A DNA stretch of 64,000 nucleotides from positions 3,742,955 through 3,806,954 of the forward strand of contig NC_053137.1 in assembly GCF_016808335.1 (NCBI RefSeq), read 5' to 3'. The position numbers and the translations under genes were made by a program. The stretch's first letter is position 1; every line of letters starts with the position of its first letter. This DNA comes from Panicum virgatum (taxonomy: Eukaryota > Streptophyta > Magnoliopsida > Poales > Poaceae). Positions 21,586 to 31,932 of this stretch are shown piece by piece. The notes under the pieces were generated by a model. That model did no database searches and had not been told where the DNA came from. It saw only the letters and a program-made list of their open reading frames with translations.

Positions 21586-22409
21586 TTCGGAGATTGGTCC
21601 ATTAAGGAAGCACTCTTCACGTCTATTTGATAGAGCTTGAAATCATGGTGAGTAGCATAGGCAAGCAAAATACGAATTGATTCAAGCCTAGCAACGGGAG
21701 CATAAGTCTCACCAAAATCCAAACCTTCGATTTGTGTGTAGCCTTGAGCAACCAACCTTGCTTTGTTTCTTGTCACCATGCCATGTTCATCTTGTTTATT
21801 TCGAAAGACCCATTTGGTTCCAATGATATTTTGCTTGGGTCTTTCTACTAAGTACCAGACTTCATTCCGAGTGAAGTTGTTTAATTCCTTTTGCATAGCC
21901 ATCACCCAATCCGGATCATCCAATGCTTCTTCCACCTTAAGAGGTTCCAACGAAGAAACAAACGAGTAATGTTCACAAAAAGTAGCCAAACGAGATCGAG
22001 TGGTTACCCCTTTACTTATACTTCCAAGGATATTATCCACGGGATGATCCTTTTGAATTATGTGATGAACTCTTGGATGTGGAAAGGAGGATTGATGTTG
22101 GATTGGTTCAGCTTCTCTATCATCTTGAGACTGATCTTGATGTTGGATTGATGCCTCAGTTTGAGTAGCCCGGATACTCCGGTCAAGATGTCCGGAGTCT
22201 CCGGCTTCATATCTGGAGTTTTCGGATTTTGCAGCGGATGTAGAGGTAGATGACCCTTGAAACATCAACTCATCATCATTGTCCACTTGTTCTTGAGGCT
22301 TTATTTCACCAATCGCCAACTTCTTGATAGCTTGACTTGATGATTCTTCCATTCCTACAACATTATTAACTTGCTCCCTTTGAGAGCCATTAGATTCATC
22401 AAATGTCAC
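21450..22409 (-). pseudogene. Copia integrase-RT linker and RT N part
   Basis: The frame starts in the linker after integrase and includes the [11 protein letters not shown] and [11 protein letters not shown] blocks and the [13 protein letters not shown] word of Copia reverse transcriptase. It goes out of frame just after the DVKSA block. Between 22165 and 22225 the linker contains CCGGA-N3-TCCGG dyads identical in type to those in the LTRs. Confidence 0.88.
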
Positions 22410-22711
22410 GTCACATGCTATTTCAACACAACCGGAGGTTTTGTTGAAACACGATAGCCATGAGCATTTGAGGCATAACCAAGAAGAAAACCTTCATCAA
22501 CTTTAGGTGCAAACTTAGAGTTCTTGGGCTTCTTGTTAAGAATGAAGCACTTACTTCCAAAAACTCTAAAGTAAGACACATTAGGCTTTTTACCAAGTAG
22601 GAGCTCGTATGCCTGTCTTGTTCAAGATCTTGTGAAGATATAGGCGGTTGATTGCATGACATGCCGTGTTGATTGCTTCCGCTCCAAAATTGATCCGAGA
22701 TCTTGTACTCA

Positions 22712-23410
22712 TCAAGCATTGTTCTTGCAGGCCTCGATGAGAGTTCTATTTTTCCTCTCAACAATTCCATTTTGTTGAGGAGTGTATGGAACCGAAAATT
22801 CATGACCAATGCCCTCATCATCTAGAAACTCTTCTACATTAGTGTTCTTGAATTCGGTGCCGTTGTCACTTCTCACTTTCTTGATCTTAGTCTCAAATTC
22901 ATTTTGAGCTCTTTTTGCAAACTTCTCGAAAGTCTCTTGCACTACACTTTTGTCATGCAAAAAGAATACCCAAGTGAAACGAGAATAATCATCAACAATA
23001 ACAAGACCATATTTGTTACCACCAATGCTAATGTACGCCACCGGGCCAAAGAGATCCATATGTAGAAGTTCAAATGGCTTGACGGTGATGACGATGCTCT
23101 TTGATGGATGTGGAACACCAACTTGCTTCCCGGCTTGGCATGCACTACATACACGATCTTTCTCAAAAGAAACATTTGTTAGTCCTAGGATGTGATCCCC
23201 CTTTAGAAGCTTGTTGAGATTTCTCATCCCAACATGAGCTAGTCGGCGATGCCATAACCAACCCAAGCTAGACTTTGCTATCAAGCAAGCATCAAGTTGA
23301 GCCCTCTCTTGAGAAAAATCCACAAGATAGAGCTTTCCCTTGAGCACCCCCTTGAAAGCAATGGAGTCATCGCTTCTTCTAATGACGGTTACACCCTCGT
23401 TAGTGAACAA
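22712..23410 (-). pseudogene. Copia integrase
   Basis: It contains the HHCC zinc-binding region (WHRRLAHVG, then CSACQAGK), and the catalytic core with LLHMDLFGP, DDYSRFTWVFFL, SDNGTEF and the YTPQQNGIVERKNRT block that includes the third acidic residue. The frame shifts near 22710-22740. The last 100 codons of integrase continue in other phases down to about 22423. Confidence 0.9.
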
Positions 23411-23422
23411 ACAATTGAAGCC

Positions 23423-23647
23423 CTAATCACAAAGTTGTGAGATGGACAACAAATTGTAACCAAGTGACTCAACTAAAAGAACTTTTGAGAGAGTGAACTT
23501 TGAGTTTAGATTAATGTTACCGGTACCGAGCACTCTTCCCTTTTGATTTCCCACAAAGGTAATGAAATAATCTCCACTTGATGCGGTTATTGTTTCAAAC
23601 ATACTCCTTTCTCCGGTCATATGATTTGTGCAACCACTATCAATCAC
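23423..23647 (-). pseudogene. Copia protease
   Basis: An aspartic protease segment with the IDSGCTNHMTG active-site block (DSG) and the NLLSISQLCD end that precedes integrase in Copia polyproteins. An in-frame TAG at 23423-23425 separates it from integrase, and a frameshift lies between it and the preceding gag frame near 23650-23690. Confidence 0.85.
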
Positions 23648-23687
23648 CCAAGTTGATCCACCGGAGGAGTATCCCTACAAAACAAAG

Positions 23688-25268
23688 TTACTCTTTTCTT
23701 TTAGGTACCCAACAATACTTGGGTCCTTTAATGTTAGTCACAAGAACTTTGGGCACCCATACATGGTTTTTCACTTTTGTGTTCCATATACGGTGTCCTA
23801 CAAATTTGGCAACCACTTTACCATGGTGGTTCCTTATCATTACATAATCGGCATAGAAGGATACATGAGATGATTCTTGTGCCTTGATCTTAGTTGGGTT
23901 ATAGGCCTTGAACTTATCTTCCTTGAATGAGGATGCAACAATCTTAGCACCCTCATCACATGTTGTGCCTCTCTTGATGAAATTGACATGATCACTTTCT
24001 TGAATTGCATCATTTGTCTTGTGAATGAGAGTGGTCATGTTCACTAGACCTCCTTGAGCACCCAAGGCGGTCTTGTTCTTGTTCTTGGTAAATGGAATGG
24101 CATGTGGGGTACCTTGCCCATTCCTACCAAGTCCCTTACCCACTTCAAACCCAAACTTGCTCATGTATCTTGACCCAAACCCCTTGGTGTGTTTCTCAAA
24201 TTCACCTACCCTTGTAAAGGGAATTTTCTTTGGGACTTGAGTATGTGATGGAGCCTCTTCTTGCAACAAGTGAGTGAGTCTAGAGATTTCTTTCTTCATT
24301 GCATTCATCTCAACATGGTTAGTAGCACGAGTTTGAATATCAATATTAAAGCACCGTGCACATCCATTACTTGTAGAAGGACTAAATGAATTAGATGTCT
24401 CTTTATTCTTAGAAGTACTTTCCCAAAGAGTATTAAATTGAACCTCAAGTGCCGTGTGATTAGCTTGTAAGCTTGTCATGCTCTCTTGAAGTTTCTCATT
24501 ATCCTTCCTTAGGAAAGTGTTAGTGTCATTGACAAAAGAAAATTTTCTAGTCAAATCATCCACTTTTTCTTTTTCACTAGAGAGTGACTCTTTCAACTCA
24601 AGAAGAGTGACATCCTTGACTTTGATTGAGTTCACAAGCATCTTGTTTTCCTCCCTTTCATAGGCGAGGTCCTTTTCAAGAGCCTTGAATTTTTCTCTCT
24701 CAAGTCTAAGCAATTCTTCTTGTGTTTCAAGAGTCTCATCCGCTTCATATAGTTTCATAACTAATTTCATCATTTTAGTTGCGGCACCTTTACCATATTT
24801 CTTGACTAGTTTAGCAACTTCTACTTCATTATCCAATTCATCATCCGATGTGTTTGGAGATGTTACCTTGGAGTTTTTAGCCATGAGGCACATGATAGGA
24901 GCTTCATCTTCATCGTCGGTGAGATCTTCAAACAAGCTTGGAGGATGTGGAGATGATGCCTTGAAAGCCATGGTTGCAACATCTTCTTTCTCGGACTCAC
25001 TTTCTTGTTGTGAATCCCATTCTTGACCAAGATGAGCTTCTCCGGCTTGCTTCTTGTATCTTGATCTATCTCTCTTGGATGTGTTTTCTTTGGTGTCTTT
25101 GTTCTTCTTCTTTTCTTCCGGGCAATCGGCAATGAAATGCCCAACTTTGTTACACCCAAAACACGGCCTATTAGACCTTCTTCTTGGCTCATACTTCTTG
25201 TTCTTTCTAAAGTTTCTAAAGTTGCCTCTCTTCAATACTCTTGTGAAGTTCTTGATAAAGAAAGCCAT
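23688..25268 (-). pseudogene. Copia gag C part with zinc knuckle and coiled coil
   Basis: A CCHC zinc knuckle (CFGCNKVGHFIADC) lies near the start, at about 25175-25130, followed by a Lys/Glu-rich stretch and then a long predicted coiled coil (residues about 165-270). The region after the knuckle is unusually long, as in Sireviruses. It is in the same frame as the preceding gag ORF, from which it is separated only by a TAA at 25326-25328. Confidence 0.82.
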
Positions 25269-25325
25269 TTGCTCATCATTAAGCTCTTCATCATCATCAC
25301 TACTAGTGCCTTCAATTTTTGAGGA

Positions 25326-26420
25326 TTAGTTTGCCTTTTCTTTGCCTTTTGACTTAGCTTGAAGTGCCAACCCACTATTCTTGGCCGCTTGTTCTTGAAG
25401 CTCGGCTAGATCTTGATTAATCTTGACTCTCTTTAATTGATCATGGTGAGCCTCAATTCTTCCAAGGACATTCTTGGCGGTGAAGTGCTTGAATCCTCTT
25501 TCGGCTCTAATCAAGCTAGGTAGAGTAACATCCCTAGCCATATACACGGTCAAGAGCTTGTCCACAATCTCACGGTCACCCCACTTGTCACCACCAAGAG
25601 ATTTGATTTGATTTGTGATTTTCTTCATGCGGTTGTACATCTCTTTCACACCTTCATCCTTCTTCATGGAGAACAAGCTCAATTCATCTTCTAAAGTTTT
25701 GATTCTTGATTCTCGTACTTTCCTTGATCCTTGATGGTTCACTAGGAGAGTGTCCCAAGCATCTTTGGCGGTTGGTGCATCCTCTATCTTGTCAAACTCT
25801 TCGGGACTCACGGTTGTGTGTAGGATGTTCAATGCTTGAAAATTCCGTTGTAGCACATATGCTTGAACCGGGGTTGGAGTTTCATCTTCATCCGGAATTT
25901 CACATCCAACTTCCACAACTTTCCAAAGATCCTTGTGAATTGCATTCATGTAACCGAACATCTTAGTCTTCCATTGATTATATCCGGTACCATCAAAGAA
26001 AGGTGGCTTGCCCATATGAATTGATGCATTGTGCTCACTAGGTAGAGAAAAAGTGTAATCATGAGCAACTCTTCGATAATCACCTTTACCTTTTAACTTT
26101 GATGAGCTGCCCTTGTTTGAAGAGCGTGAGGCTCTTCTCTTGGAATCGGTGTCGGAGTCATCACTAGAGTCAATGATAACTCGGGAACTAGTCTTTTTCT
26201 TCCTTTGCTCCTTCTTCTTTTTCCTCCATGCCTTCCACTCCTCATAAGACATCTCATCATCGGACGTCTCTTCTTCACTTTCTACTCCGCCATTCTTATT
26301 CTTTCCCTTCTTGTTGTTGTTGGATGGCTCTACATTCTTGTCTTTGTCTCTTTTGTCACTAGGATAACCTTTTTCACCTTCATTAACCGGAATCTCTTGA
26401 TTCTTTTCATCATCCGACAT
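25326..26420 (-). pseudogene. Copia gag N part
   Basis: A 364-codon frame starting 57 nt inside the PBS. It begins with an acidic/basic low-complexity region and then contains the UBN2-type gag domain (FFDGTGYNQWKTKMFGYM, then the DAPTAKDAWDTL and MYNRMKKITNQIKSLG blocks). It stops at a single in-frame TAA before the zinc-knuckle part. Confidence 0.88.
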
Positions 26421-26463
26421 CTTGACCTCTCCGGACGGTTAAGCCCTTTGAGTGGAGAGCCAA

Positions 26464-26475
26464 GCTCTGATACCA
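26464..26475 (-). other. Primer binding site (initiator tRNA-Met)
   Basis: Two bases inside the 5' LTR the minus strand reads TGGTATCAGAGC, the standard complement to the 3' end of initiator tRNA-Met used by Copia elements. Confidence 0.95.
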
Positions 26476-26477
26476 AT

Positions 26478-27820
26478 TGAAAGGATCTTAAGATGCCTAG
26501 AGGGGGGGTGAATAGTCAATCTGCAATTTAAAACACTTAACAAAAATGTCAGACGCAGATTATCCCGGATACTCCGGGTATATGCCCGGATACTCCAGGT
26601 TTGGTGGTCCGGAGTATCCGGAGCTATATCCGGAGTCTCCGGGTTTGAATGACCTGAAACGAAACTGCAAGAATCTCTGTAAGAAAAGTAGATTGAGTTA
26701 GAGACTGAGTACCAGGGGTTCCTTAAGGTTGATATCCAACAAACAAAGTTCACTAGAAACTCGTGAGTGAGTAGATCGAGCTCAAACCCTAGAAATGAAG
26801 TCTCACAAGCAAATGACAATGAAACCAAGTAAACTAACACAAAGGAGACAAGGATTTGTTTCCCGAAGTTCACACCCGAAGGTGCTACGTCTCCGTTGAG
26901 GAAGGATTCGAGAGACGGTGCTCAAGAACCCCTATGCTCCTCTTCCAAGGGCGAGATCACCTCTCAAGCCCAAGGTCACTTACTATGGATTCTTCGGCGA
27001 GGAATGGAGATTACAAACTTCTTGTGCAGCTCACAATCTTGGTTGAGCAATCACAAGCACGCCTAGCCGTCTAGGAGCACAAGGCTCCAAGAGTAACAAA
27101 CTTGAATCCGCGAGCTTGACCAAAACCAAGTGCTCAAGAGATGGAAATGAGGCTCACTAGCACTAATCCTTGCTCTTGCTTGCTTCTCACTCAAATTCCT
27201 CAAGGGAATCACTCAAGAATGGAGAAGGGAGAGTGAGAGAGCTCTTTTTGGCTTAGGTTTGAGTTTTGTTCGTCAAAGTGGCAAGAGGGGGGCTGAAGGG
27301 GTACGGAGGGGGTATTTATAGTCTTCAGCCCAAAAATAGCCGTTGAACGAAAGGGTACCCGGAGACTCCGGGTATATGCCCGGAGACTCCGGGCAACCCT
27401 GACTTTTCAGCCCGGAAACAGCACCCGGACACTCCGGGCAATGGGGTCCGGAGTATCCGGCCCTATACCCAGAGTATTCGGGTAAGGCAGGGAGAAACTT
27501 CGGTTTATGGCTCTTTTGAGTTGTTTTGTGGCTCACAATCGTTTGTATAGGTTCTCTTGAGCACAAGATCTAAGTCGAAACCCTTGAACCAAGTCCCTTT
27601 TGATAGTACGGCGTTTCTATACTCAAATTTCAAATTCAAAATCTAATTTCTTGAGTAAACTTGAACTCCGCTTTTTCATTTCCTTTTTGAGGGTCGTATA
27701 TCGTCACTTGATTCACCTATACATGTTCACCACCTGCACACATGCTCAATTACACGATTAAATGCACATGTGTTTTGTCATTAACCACCAAAACCCACTT
27801 AGGGGCCTAGATCACTTTCA
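26478..27820 (-). repeat. Copia 5' LTR (right)
   Basis: 1343 bp, same termini as the left LTR. Dyad clusters lie at about 26566-26642 and 27357-27481. Relative to the other LTR I count roughly 28 substitutions by eye and one repeat-unit deletion. Confidence 0.93.
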
Positions 27821-27825
27821 ACGTG

Positions 27826-28750
27826 GCCACCCTGTCGTGCGTGGGAATGCACCCGGCCAGGCAAGGTGAGGCGGAGGCGGGACGTGCGGCGGCCCGGCCG
27901 GTCGGCGAGCGCTGCCCGTCCTATGGCCAGGAGAGGAGTGGGGGGGGGGGGGAGTGGAGCACGGACCTGTTATACTTTATATCCTACCTTCTATCCCAAA
28001 TACCACTGGTGGGGGCCACGTGTTAGTTTCTTTTTTGATTTTTTTACCCCCCGCGGCCTCCCCCTCCCCCCTCTCTCTCGCCGCGCGAGCCGCCCCTCCC
28101 CTGGTTGCTCTGCCAGCAGCGCCAGCCCTCCCCTCCTCCCTCCCCTACTGCGCCGCCCCGGCCACGACGTCCCTCCCCTCCTCCCTCCCCGGAGCCGCGG
28201 AGCTGTGCGGTGCGGACGGGCATCACTGTGGCCAGCTCACGGTGGAGGTGAGGCGGGCGGAGCAAAGGCGGACGGCGGCACGGCGGAGGCCCTCGCGCAG
28301 CGAGTGAGGGCCGGCGAGCGCACTACGTCCGGCGCGTGGCAGGCGCGGCAGCTCAGCCCCCTTCCCCCCTCTCTGTCTAGCGACGGGCGGCGGGGCGGCG
28401 AGCTGCAGCTCCATCCGGCAGCCTCGACGGCACGGCGGCGGCAATGGCAGAGGCTCGGCGACTCGCGAGGGAAACACTGCCGCCTGGCCCGAAGCTTCGG
28501 GAAGATGGCCGAGGAACGCAGACCCGTGCGCCCTGGTTTTCACCATAGATGCAAGATCCAACGATCGAGCTTTGGAGGTGACGTGACCCAATCAGGGCTC
28601 AAAAAGTTCACCTTTAGAGATAAGAAAAAACACCTGATCACGTTCGGGCAAAGACCAGAGGTCCAGAGCCTGAGCTGTTTGTCACTATTATTCTTACGAA
28701 GAAAGATACGAGCTTGGACATGCAATTAAGAAGAGAGAAGTCCAAGGTAC
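27826..28750. other. GC-rich region, no recognised gene
   Basis: Very GC-rich, with an (G)n run near 27940 and pyrimidine-rich blocks at 28050-28190. A 287-codon plus-strand frame (27866-28729) is Arg/Ala/Pro-rich and overlaps long frames in other phases, as expected from composition alone. It may be the first exon or promoter of an unseen gene, but I cannot support that. Confidence 0.3.
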
Positions 28751-28778
28751 AAGACATTAACAAGGATGATTACTAGTT

Positions 28779-28836
28779 TATTCCAAACAAAATAGAGGCT
28801 CTAACGGATGATTATTCCAAACAAAATAGAGGCTCT
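28779..28836. repeat. Short tandem duplication
   Basis: TTCCAAACAAAATAGAGGCT occurs twice, 34 bp apart, each preceded by GGATGATTA-like sequence. A simple local duplication. Confidence 0.8.
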
Positions 28837-29106
28837 CCTATAGCATAAGAATGATCGAGCGCTTGGTCACTATCACCATGAAAAAGTACATCGTCTTTGC
28901 TCGATATCCTCCTGGAGTCCCAGTGCACGCTGTGCAAGATGGTTTCGAGTTCTTCTGTGTAAGTGTTACCACTTGTCAAGCTCTAAATATAAAGTGGCAA
29001 TCACGCCGGTTTGCAATCTCCACGAGCCCTGACAATGCTGCTTGGTTGTCTTTCTCCTATTGTTGTTTAGTGTCAGATAGTTTACAGAGACGAAGATGCC
29101 ACCAAC

Positions 29107-29193
29107 GGGGTGGTGGCGCAGTTGGCTAGCGCGTAGGTCTCATAGCTAAAGCGAGTGATCCTGAGGTCGAGAGTTCGAGCCTCTCTCACCCCA
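29107..29193 (+). tRNA. tRNA-Met (elongator, CAT) with intron
   Basis: 87 nt. The acceptor GGGGTGG pairs with TCACCCC, the D arm is GCGCAGTTGGCTAGCGC, the anticodon loop CTCATA is followed by an intron of about 13 nt and then ATCCTGA, and the T arm is GAGAG-TTCGAGC-CTCTC. Plant elongator tRNA-Met genes normally carry such an intron. All conserved positions are intact. Confidence 0.95.
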
Positions 29194-29455
29194 ATTATTT
29201 TAGGTTTTTTATGAAACATTTTTTTTGGTTCGCCATGTTCTCTGTCTTTTCCACCCTTTTTTCGACTTTCACGTTTTTTTACCAAAAAGGGGGGGTTTGT
29301 TTTGCCTTTTTCAGAGCAAACAACGAGCACATAGGAGTAGGTCTCAGGATCCACATGTACCTCTACCACCTCTGTCTCGGTGGAGCACGCTCACATCCAT
29401 CAACGCATGACAGATCTCTTTGGGGCTCCAGAAACATCTGATTAAGGTGGATCAA

Positions 29456-31927
29456 TGTAAGACCTGCCTCGCGGACAGTCCGCGCGGGATCGGCGGACAG
29501 TCCGCCAGGCATCGACCAGATATTTATCTGAATGGATGTGAGACCCACTTGCCATTCCTCTCTTCCTCCTCACTTCGTCCAGAGCCGAGCGGAGCGCGAG
29601 CGCGAGCGCCGTCGTCGCCCCTTCCGTCGATCTCCCTCCTCCGGCCACCAAACTTCGATCCCTCGCGCAAGAACCTTCCTCGGCACCTTCTCCACCTTCT
29701 CAAACCCCCAGTCCGGCTTCTCCCCGGCCGGAATTGCCCCCGCCACCGCCGGACACCATTAGAGGTGCTTGAAGCCTTGCCCCCACCGTCGATTCGCCTC
29801 TCCGGTCGTCCTCCGCTCGAACCGACCGCGGGAATGGATTCGTGGTGAGTTCCTCGTGCTTCCCGGTCTTTTTCCCTTCCGTGGTGTGTCGCCGGCGCCG
29901 GTGAGCGGCCGCCGCCGTCGCCGCCGCACTTGCTGCCGCCTGTGGCGCGGGTCAAAATTTAGGTATCGCGGACGGTCCGCCTGTGAGGTGCGGACAGTCC
30001 GCCGGTCAGATTAAGGTTGTCCAGAGACGATGTCTCTGGTGGGGGTTCGCAGGATTGAACTGCGGACGGTCCGCCACTTGGGCGCGGACAGTCCGCAGTA
30101 GAGTCTAGGATTTTGTCCAGAGACGTTGACGTCTCTGGTGGATTGAATACGTGAACTGCGGATGGTCCGCCAAGGGTGGCCGGATAGTCCGCAGATAGAA
30201 TTGGAAATTGTTCCGGAGATGTTGTTGTCTCTGGTGGGTCGGTAGAATAGTACGGCGGACGGTCCGCCACTTGGGCGCGGACAGTCCGCAGGGCATTCCA
30301 GTTAAAGTAAAATAGTTACATCATTGAGTTGCACTCATTTATTTCATATGCATACGTGTAGCATCCGCAGCTGAGGGCGCCGTATTCGAGGTGATTGCGG
30401 CATCGCAGGAGCAGCCGGCGCAAGCACAGGAGGAGAGGTATGAGCACCCTCCACAAGGCCCGTCTGACCCCAGTTCTGTGCAGCAGCCCGAAGGCAAGCC
30501 CCGGTGCACATCCTATTAATTTAAATTATGACACCTATATATATGTATTTATTACTTATGCATTACGTGTAGGAGTTGTTTGAAACCCTAGTTGCATGAA
30601 CCCTAGGTGTCCTTGAGTTGTACTAGTATGTATAGGACGTTAGCAATGCTATGCTAGATAGGGTTCGGTAGAAGACGAGTAATTCTTGGTTACTCACGAG
30701 ATATAGGATAGTTTTATATTTCCAGATTTGAGTTACTAATTTTTTGGTGGAAGTCTTGAAATGAAAGAAAGATTAGGACTCGAGACCGGGCGGGAGAAGT
30801 GTAGTTCCGCCTGTGTCGGTTAAGGACTGAGCCGTTGTTGGCCCTGCTGATCATGTTTGAACTATACTAACCGCATACCGGGAGTAAGAGGTAGTCGAAA
30901 CCGGTAAGCCGAGTACTGCCTTGCTTCGAAAGTACAGGAACCCTCACCCAACTCCTGGGGTAGTCGAGTAGTCGCGGAGAAATGGAGATGCATTGTTTAC
31001 TTTTGGTGGTCTCACGTTGAGCTCGGCTGACCATATGTCGTTGGGCTGGTTCCTGTAGTTCAAGGCGGGGAGGGGAATGGTTGGCATGTATAGTCCGACG
31101 GGGCAAATACGTGCCGTGTTGGTTAGGTCCACCTTGCAAGGTTAAATCGAATCGATTCGCCGTCAGTCGCTCTCGGATATGAGCACCTTGGTCACTGCGT
31201 CGCAGCGTAGTTTTGTGTTGGAGAAAAATGGTTATACCCATATTGATGAACATATGAAATATTATTTATTGTTACATTATGTTTGCTCTAGATTTGGTTA
31301 TGCAAATATTAGACTATGTTAATTTATATAGAACTTGGGCTAAAATAAGGAAAGTGAGGAATAATTTTAGTCGCTGTTTTCTGCAAAATAACTACTAGCC
31401 AAAAGTCTTGCATGTCTAGATATGTGAGCTAAGTTATACTCACTGGTCGGGTAAGCCTTGCTGAGTATTAGTATACTTAGGGTTTGTTGCCACAATTATT
31501 TCAGGTCACGCAGACGTAGACTTCTGTCCCTGCTGCGCCAAGTTCATCCGCCGGGATGCAGAGGAATGGGAGATTGTGGAGCCGGACGTTTAGTTAAGGA
31601 TCTTCTTAGGGCACACTTTTGGTAGTTGTAGCCCCTTTCCTCTAGTTGACCCGGAATTCCAGTAATGCAAAGTTTGTAAATTATGTATTTATTCAAGCTT
31701 GGTTTGTAAAACTTAAGGTAAAGCCTTATGTATATTCATTGTATTTTCAAATTGTGCCGTTCTTATACCATCTGCGCCCACCTTCGCGTGGGACTATCGG
31801 TGATGTTTCGATCGGGACGTGGGTTGAGAAAGGATCGTCAAATTAAGCCGTTAAGCTAATGAGCCCGATGTGTTCAAATGACGGTCATTACGTTTAATTA
31901 GAGTTTTAATTTGGCGATTCTGTCACA
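29456..31927. mobile_element. Solo LTR (2.47 kb)
   Basis: It starts TGTAAGACC and ends TTCTGTCACA (TG...CA) and is flanked by a perfect 5-bp duplication ATCAA (29451-29455 and 31928-31932). No PBS, PPT or coding domain lies inside, which fits a solo LTR left by recombination. Between 29474 and 30291 it has about ten copies of GCGGA-N3-TCCGC dyads. The length and composition suggest a large Gypsy-type LTR, but the superfamily cannot be proven without an internal region. Confidence 0.8.
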
Positions 31928-31932
31928 ATCAA

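Larger units (their letters stand above)
15776..27820 (-). mobile_element. Copia retrotransposon, Sirevirus type, full-length but inactive
   Basis: About 12.0 kb with two LTRs starting TGAAAG and ending CTTTCA, flanked by ACATG (15771-15775) and ACGTG (27821-27825), a 5-bp target duplication with one mismatch. Minus-strand order is LTR, PBS, gag, protease, integrase, reverse transcriptase-RNase H, an extra ORF, PPT, LTR. Integrase before reverse transcriptase defines Copia; the long 3' region with an extra ORF and arrays of short palindromes point to the Sirevirus lineage. Stops and frameshifts in several domains show it is dead. By eye the LTRs differ at about 2 percent plus one 22-bp repeat-unit indel, so insertion is recent. 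Confidence 0.93.

Noticed and set aside
27866..28729. 287-codon frame as a gene
   Set aside because: Low-complexity Arg/Ala/Pro content, with competing frames on both strands and no domain or splice pattern.
15863..30291. Arrays of short dyads considered as a CRISPR-like array
   Set aside because: Spacing and spacers are not regular, the units are palindromes within LTRs of eukaryotic retrotransposons, and no cas gene exists.
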